Assembly (NCBI RefSeq): GCF_003387475.1
Contig: NZ_QUNO01000012.1
Coordinates: 1-64,000 of the forward strand
Source of the DNA: Kutzneria buriramensis
Lineage (GTDB): Bacteria > Actinomycetota > Actinomycetes > Mycobacteriales > Pseudonocardiaceae
Direction of reading: 5' to 3'
DNA: 64,000 bases
A program made the position numbers and the translations under genes. The notes beneath the pieces were generated by a model. The model worked only from the letters and a program-made list of their open reading frames with translations. It had not been told where the DNA came from and searched no databases. The first letter of the stretch is position 1. Every line of letters begins with the position of its first letter. Positions 60,049-64,000 of this stretch are shown one piece after another.

Positions 60049-62067
60049 GTGAGCAACACCGATCTCTTGGGCAGCGACGCGGTGTCCGCCGCGCCGGGTT
60101 CCCCGCAGGACTCGGCTCCTGCCCCCCGTACCGAATCCAAGGAGACCCCGCTGACCACCACGAAGCGCCGCGCAGGACTGTCCGGCATGGTGCTCGCGGA
60201 ACTGCGCGAGCTCGCCGGTCAACTCAACATCAGCGGCACCGCGGGCATGCGCAAGGGCGACCTGATCGCCGCGATCAAGGAGCGCCAGGGGTCTTCCGGC
60301 GGTCGCGCCGAGACCGCCGAGCTGCCGTTGACCGGTGTCACCGCGTCGAAGCCGGCCCGCCGTACCGCCGAGAAGCCCGCCCGCGCCACCGAGGCCAAGA
60401 AGGACAAGCCTGCCGCTGAGGCGAAGGCCGCGCCGGTCGAGGCCGCCGCGCCGGCGGCCGAGCCGGTCGCGGAGACCGCGCCCGCGCCACGGCAGGGTGA
60501 CGAGGAGGGCGGCCGCCGCAACAACCGCCGCCGCCGCGCCGCCGGCCGTCCGGCGGGTGCGCCCGACAGCGCCGAGCAGCGCTCCGAGCAGCCGCAGCAG
60601 GGCGACCGCCCGCAGCAGCAGGAGCGCCAGGAGCGGTCCGAGCGCCAGCAGGGCGACCGTCAGCAGGGCGAGCGCCAGCACGACCGCGCCGAGCAGCGGG
60701 ACCGCGGTGACCAGCGGGGCGACCGCGGTGACCGCCAGCGGGACCGGGGTGACCGGGGCGACCGGCAGCAGAACAACAACCGGCCGGACAACCGCCAGCA
60801 GGACGACGACGACGAGCGCGGCGGCCGCCGCGGCCGTCGGTTCCGCGACCGCCGGCGCGGCCGGGACGGCGCCGAGCGCGGCCAGGGCGGCGGCGGTGGC
60901 GACACCGAGGTGCGCGAGGACGACGTCCTGCTGCCCGTCGCCGGCATCCTGGACGTGCTGGAGAACTACGCCTTCGTGCGGACGTCCGGCTACCTGGCCG
61001 GCCCGAACGACGTGTACGTCTCGCTGTCGCTGGTGCGCAAGCACGGCCTGCGCCGCGGCGACAACATCACCGGCGCGGTGCGCCAGCCCCGCGAGGGCGA
61101 GCAGCAGCGGCAGAAGTTCAACCCGCTGGTGCGCGTGGACACCATCAACGGCCTCGAGCCCGACCAGGTGCGCAACCGGCCGGAGTTCACCAAGCTCACG
61201 CCGCTCTACCCCAACGAGCGCCTGCGCCTGGAGACCGAGCCGCACATCCTCACCACGCGCGTCATCGACCTGGTGATGCCCGTCGGCAAGGGGCAGCGTG
61301 CGCTGATCGTGTCGCCGCCCAAGGCCGGCAAGACCTCGGTGCTCCAGTCGATCGCCAACGCGATCACCACGAACAACCCCGAGTGCCACCTGATGGTCGT
61401 CCTCGTCGACGAGCGTCCGGAAGAGGTCACCGACATGCAGCGGTCGGTGAAGGGCGAGGTCATCGCCTCCACCTTCGACCGCCCGCCGGGCGACCACACC
61501 TCCGTGGCCGAGCTGTCCATCGAGCGGGCCAAGCGCCTGGTGGAGATGGGGCACGACGTGGTCGTGCTGCTGGACTCGATCACCCGTCTCGGCCGCGCGT
61601 ACAACCTGGCCGCGCCGGCCTCGGGCCGCATCCTGTCCGGTGGTGTCGACTCGACCGCGCTCTACCCGCCGAAGCGCTTCCTCGGCGCCGCGCGCAACAT
61701 CGAGGGTGGCGGCTCGCTCACCATCTTCGCGACCGCGCTGGTGGAGACCGGTTCGACCATGGACACGGTCATCTTCGAGGAGTTCAAGGGCACCGGCAAC
61801 GCCGAGCTCAAGCTGGACCGGCGCATCGCCGACAAGCGGGTCTTCCCCGCCGTCGACGTCGACCCGTCCGGCACCCGCAAGGAGGAGCTGCTGCTCCCGC
61901 CGGACGAGCTGGCCGTGATGCACAAGCTGCGCCGCGTGCTGCACGCCCTGGACAGCCAGCAGGCGATCGACCTGCTGCTGGACCGGCTGCGCAAGAGCCG
62001 TACCAACATCGAGTTCCTGATGCAGGTGGCCAAGACGACGCCGGGCAGCAACGGCACCGACGACTGA
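60049..62067 (+). CDS. rho: Transcription termination factor Rho, with long low-complexity insertion
   Basis: A 672-residue Rho. Residues 40-85 hold the N-terminal SAP-like helix bundle (LAELRELAGQLNISGTAGMRKGDLIAAI), then about 200 residues of Ala/Lys-, Arg-, Gln-, Asp- and Gly-rich sequence typical of actinobacterial Rho, then the RNA-binding cold-shock domain (LLPVAGILDVLENYAFVRTSGYL) and the ATPase core: Walker A SPPKAGKTSVLQ, Walker B region VVVLLDSITRLGRAYN, and the Q-loop / R-loop segments. The insertion lets mycobacterial and Micrococcus Rho act on structured GC-rich RNA. GTG start with AGGAAGGA upstream. Confidence 0.95.
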   Translation: MSNTDLLGSDAVSAAPGSPQDSAPAPRTESKETPLTTTKRRAGLSGMVLAELRELAGQLNISGTAGMRKGDLIAAIKERQGSSGGRAETAELPLTGVTASKPARRTAEKPARATEAKKDKPAAEAKAAPVEAAAPAAEPVAETAPAPRQGDEEGGRRNNRRRRAAGRPAGAPDSAEQRSEQPQQGDRPQQQERQERSERQQGDRQQGERQHDRAEQRDRGDQRGDRGDRQRDRGDRGDRQQNNNRPDNRQQDDDDERGGRRGRRFRDRRRGRDGAERGQGGGGGDTEVREDDVLLPVAGILDVLENYAFVRTSGYLAGPNDVYVSLSLVRKHGLRRGDNITGAVRQPREGEQQRQKFNPLVRVDTINGLEPDQVRNRPEFTKLTPLYPNERLRLETEPHILTTRVIDLVMPVGKGQRALIVSPPKAGKTSVLQSIANAITTNNPECHLMVVLVDERPEEVTDMQRSVKGEVIASTFDRPPGDHTSVAELSIERAKRLVEMGHDVVVLLDSITRLGRAYNLAAPASGRILSGGVDSTALYPPKRFLGAARNIEGGGSLTIFATALVETGSTMDTVIFEEFKGTGNAELKLDRRIADKRVFPAVDVDPSGTRKEELLLPPDELAVMHKLRRVLHALDSQQAIDLLLDRLRKSRTNIEFLMQVAKTTPGSNGTDD

Positions 62068-62090
62068 CCGGTCCGCGCGGCAAAAACACG

Positions 62091-62129
62091 GAAGGGGCCC
62101 CGTCCTGAAGTTCAGGACGGGGCCCCTTC
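62091..62129. terminator. Strong rho-gene terminator
   Basis: A perfect hairpin of 19 pairs, GAAGGGGCCCCGTCCTGAA and its complement, around a single G, starting 23 bases after the rho stop. Both flanks (AAAAACACG and TCTCATG) allow termination from either direction. It also faces the convergent CHAP-like gene. Confidence 0.9.
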
Positions 62130-62197
62130 TCATGTGTGGGAACCCCCATGCGGGGGAGCGTGGGGTCCCCGGCGGCGGGACCGGCGGTCCCGCTGGC

Positions 62198-62689
62198 TCA
62201 CTGGTGCGGGCGGGCCGGCGGGGTCCAGCCCCGGTAGTTGTTGAAGTAGTTGTAGCCGCCCATGGCCTTGGTGACGTGGCCGATCCTGCCGTTGACGCTG
62301 GTGGCCCAGAAGCCGCCGGCGCCGTCGGAGATGCCGACGTGGCCGTAGGCGCTGATGTTCCAGTACACGAAGGCGCCCAGCGGCGGGTTGTGGTCGCCAA
62401 CGTGCTTGGGGGAGGCGCCCGCCCAGTGCGCGTCGGCCGAGGCCCACACGTAGTCCGTGCCGTACGCGAGCTCGGCGGCCTTCTCGCAGTGGCCCTGGTA
62501 GGCGGTGCTGCCGTTGTGCGCCTTGTACCAGGCCACGGCGCCGGCGGCGGTGCCGTCGCCGGCCGACATCGGGGCGACGACGGCGGCCGGCGCGGCGGAG
62601 GCCTCGGCCAGCGGGACGGCGCCCAGCGCCGTGACGGACAGGGTCACGGCCAACGCCGCCCTGGCCGCGGTGCGCAGAAAGGAATTCAC
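62198..62689 (-). CDS. Secreted CHAP / NlpC-P60-like peptidoglycan hydrolase
   Basis: About 163 residues with a signal peptide (RTAARAALAVTLSVTALGAVPLAEASA). The small mature domain fits a papain-like CHAP amidase: Cys in GHCEKAAELAYG (about 69) and His in AYGHVGISDGAGGFW, followed by a W-rich end (YRGWTPPARP). It should cut cell-wall peptides. The GTG at 62689 has GAGGGG eight bases upstream; a TTG at 62704 is an alternative start. Stands alone between rho and rpmE, convergent with rho. Confidence 0.8.
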   Translation of the reverse strand: MNSFLRTAARAALAVTLSVTALGAVPLAEASAAPAAVVAPMSAGDGTAAGAVAWYKAHNGSTAYQGHCEKAAELAYGTDYVWASADAHWAGASPKHVGDHNPPLGAFVYWNISAYGHVGISDGAGGFWATSVNGRIGHVTKAMGGYNYFNNYRGWTPPARPHQ

Positions 62690-62797
62690 GATGTGTCCCC
62701 TCAACGAGTTGGGTCTTGACGACCTGGGGACAACGCTATGGGCGTGACCGAAGACACGTCATCGCTCGTTGCCGTGACCGGAAACGGGACCGGCAGG

Positions 62798-63196
62798 TCA
62801 CGCCCCGTGATCAGACGAAAGTTGGTGCTCCCACACGCACGCGGTGACCGCGATGATCGCCGCCGGCGTGCCGACGGCCACCGCGACCAGGTCGGGAACC
62901 GCCAGCCAGCTCAGCGCGACGCCGCCGGCCAGCACCAGCGCCGGGTAGCCGAGCGCGATCCGGCGCAGCCGCCGATGCCGGCCCCAGCGCGCCCCGGCGT
63001 GCAGCGCCGCCGTCACGGCCGCCGCCGCGCCGAACACCACCGCCGACACCGGCTCCGTGCCGTCCCCGACGCCCAGCAGCAGGCTCGCGCCGCCGAGCAG
63101 GCCCAGCACGGTCGCCGTGAACAGCAGGGGCACGGCCAGCCACAGCGCGACCGGCAGCGGTCGCGCCGGCGAGCAGGCCTCCAACGCGCACGGCAC
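62798..63196 (-). CDS. Small integral membrane protein
   Basis: About 132 residues with four predicted membrane helices: [56 protein letters not shown] and [20 protein letters not shown]. No recognised motif. The start is uncertain: the GTG at 63196 gives a short leader before the first helix, while an ATG at 63343 adds 49 residues without membrane or domain character. It points away from rpmE, sharing its promoter region. Confidence 0.55.
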   Translation of the reverse strand: MPCALEACSPARPLPVALWLAVPLLFTATVLGLLGGASLLLGVGDGTEPVSAVVFGAAAAVTAALHAGARWGRHRRLRRIALGYPALVLAGGVALSWLAVPDLVAVAVGTPAAIIAVTACVWEHQLSSDHGA

Positions 63197-63434
63197 GGGG
63201 CACAGTGTGGCGAATGGGCCATTCGGCGGGTGGGTGAGGTCGGCGGAAGGCCCATCGGCTGCGCTCAGTGGGCCGCGGCCAGCGGTGAGTGGTCGCCGGG
63301 AACAAACGAGCCCCCGGCCCTGTTCATGCAGGTGTCGGGCCATCTGGCAGAATGGATGGCCGAGTCAGGCTCCGGTTCACCCCACCGCACCAGCCACGGG
63401 GACCCGGCGGCCGCCGATGAGAGGAACAAGCACG

Positions 63435-63647
63435 ATGAAGGCCGGCATTCACCCGGAGTACGTGGAGACGTCCGTGACCTGCGGTTGCGGCAACACCTTC
63501 ACCACCCACAGCACCAAGACCTCCGGTGCGATCCACGTCGAGGTCTGCTCCAACTGCCACCCGTTCTACACGGGCAAGCAGAAGATCCTGGACACCGGTG
63601 GTCGCGTCGCCCGCTTCGAGGCTCGCTACGGCAAGCGCAAGAAGTGA
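63435..63647 (+). CDS. rpmE: Ribosomal protein L31 (zinc-binding form)
   Basis: A 70-residue L31 protein of the large ribosomal subunit. The C+ form: VTCGCGNTF and [14 protein letters not shown] hold the four zinc Cys at 16, 18, 38 and 41 by count. Under zinc limitation actinobacteria replace this form with a Cys-less paralogue. GAGGAACAAGCACG precedes the ATG. rho-rpmE-prfA is the usual order; prfA would lie beyond the window. Confidence 0.96.
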   Translation: MKAGIHPEYVETSVTCGCGNTFTTHSTKTSGAIHVEVCSNCHPFYTGKQKILDTGGRVARFEARYGKRKK

Positions 63648-63748
63648 GCTGACCAAGAACGGACTCGGGTGGACCCATGTCCGCAGACCGCGCGGACATG
63701 ATCGCCCGTTCGTTGTTTCTGGGGGACGACCCCAGACCCCGCAAGCGT

Positions 63749-63787
63749 CGAGAGGGCCCCGCAGCCGCTGGCTGTGGGGCCCTCTCG
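63749..63787. terminator. Terminator after rpmE
   Basis: An 18-pair hairpin (one G-U) with arms 63749-63766 and 63770-63787 and a three-base loop GCT, starting CGAGAGGGCCCCGCAGCC. It lies about 100 bases after the rpmE stop, with a C/T-rich tail. Confidence 0.85.
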
Positions 63788-63886
63788 CGTGTGGCCCGGT
63801 GAACTGGGGGTACACACCGGACCCTGCCCGCCCCGACACGGGCGCGTTCGTGCCACAGAGGTTCGTGCTGGGAATGTGGCGGTGCG

Positions 63887-63926
63887 CCGTGGCGGCGCAG
63901 GCTGGGGGCTACTTGCGCCGCCACGG
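63887..63926. repeat. Inverted repeat near the window end
   Basis: CCGTGGCGGCGCA (63887-63899) and TGCGCCGCCACGG (63914-63926), a 13-pair stem with a 14-base loop, followed by TCTTGC. It lies after the rpmE terminator and could be an attenuator or terminator in the leader of a gene outside the window. Confidence 0.55.
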
Positions 63927-64000
63927 TCTTGCATCGCCCCACCGGGGGCTCTCCCGGACCCCGGCGGGGTGCGACGCCACCAAGACTGCCCCTGGCGGCC

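Larger units (their letters stand above)
63648..64000. other. Non-coding end of the window after rpmE
   Basis: About 350 bases with no supported gene: two hairpins (63749-63787 and 63887-63926) and GC-rich sequence. Short readings on the minus strand lack ribosome sites and coding pattern. The next gene, probably prfA, is not seen, so the leader may begin here. Confidence 0.5.

Noticed and set aside
60034-62400. A 788-residue minus-strand reading over rho
   Set aside because: Shadow of the rho repeats; low complexity Leu/Val/Ala with no start signal.

Overview
The window comes from a high-GC actinomycete, most likely a member of the Pseudonocardiales (Kutzneria / Amycolatopsis-like). The reasons are the strong G/C third-position bias with many GTG and a few TTG starts, a complete mce lipid-import operon, an EspG / PE-like / PPE-like secretion cluster with glycine-rich tails, an SsgB-type sporulation regulator, a Rho factor with a long Arg/Gln/Asp/Gly-rich insertion, and many small operons each paired with its own MarR, TetR, AraC, HxlR, XRE or ROK regulator. 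No insertion sequence, prophage, CRISPR array or rRNA was seen. The assignment to an order is inference; no search was run.

Layout. 1-2.6 kb: a small secreted protein and a fused aminodeoxychorismate synthase (minus strand). 2.8-11.5 kb: the mce operon yrbEA-yrbEB-mceABCDEF plus two Mce-associated membrane proteins, almost every junction a 1-4 base start/stop overlap; no MceG-type ATPase is present. 11.5-14.5 kb (minus): an EspG-like chaperone, a glycine-rich PPE-like protein, a DUF3558-type lipoprotein and a PE/WXG100-like small protein. 14.7-20.2 kb: Bcr/CflA efflux pump, GNAT acetyltransferase, TIM-barrel protein, alpha/beta hydrolase, MocR regulator, and a very short P450-like protein. 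20.3-26.6 kb (minus): a run of six genes encoding a secreted methanethiol-oxidase (SELENBP1)-like propeller, a membrane protein with a Met-rich tail, a YeeE/YedE sulfur permease, two tiny secreted peptides and a lytic transglycosylase. 26.9-33 kb: DoxX/HxlR, MarR/prolyl iminopeptidase, a DGPF protein with its ECF42-type sigma factor, a SigG-like ECF, and an XRE regulator. 33-42.4 kb: a sedolisin protease, a CrtI-like oxidoreductase, a metallo-hydrolase with an AraC regulator and a 2-hydroxyacid dehydrogenase, an unknown protein, and a hydrolase/TetR pair. 42.4-46 kb: a PopR/ClgR-like regulator beside a clpP pair, a secreted SdrD-B-like protein, and tRNA-Arg(CCG). 46-53.2 kb: hydrolase, CDF transporter, ssgB, APC permease, ROK repressor, DUF305 and DUF3105. 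53.4-64 kb: the housekeeping block argS-lysA-hom-thrC-thrB, rho and rpmE, with a secreted CHAP-like protein and a small membrane protein between rho and rpmE.

The genes work together mainly as local units. The aspartate-family block makes lysine, homoserine and threonine and ends with transcription termination and ribosome genes. The mce operon builds one importer. The EspG cluster is probably a satellite of an ESX machine encoded elsewhere. The sulfur/copper-flavoured run at 20-26.6 kb and the clpP/PopR region, where one ClpP lacks its catalytic serine, are the least ordinary units. A dispersed palindromic hairpin occurs twice as a full copy and once as a half copy; in one full copy it supplies the stop codons of two convergent sigma-factor genes.
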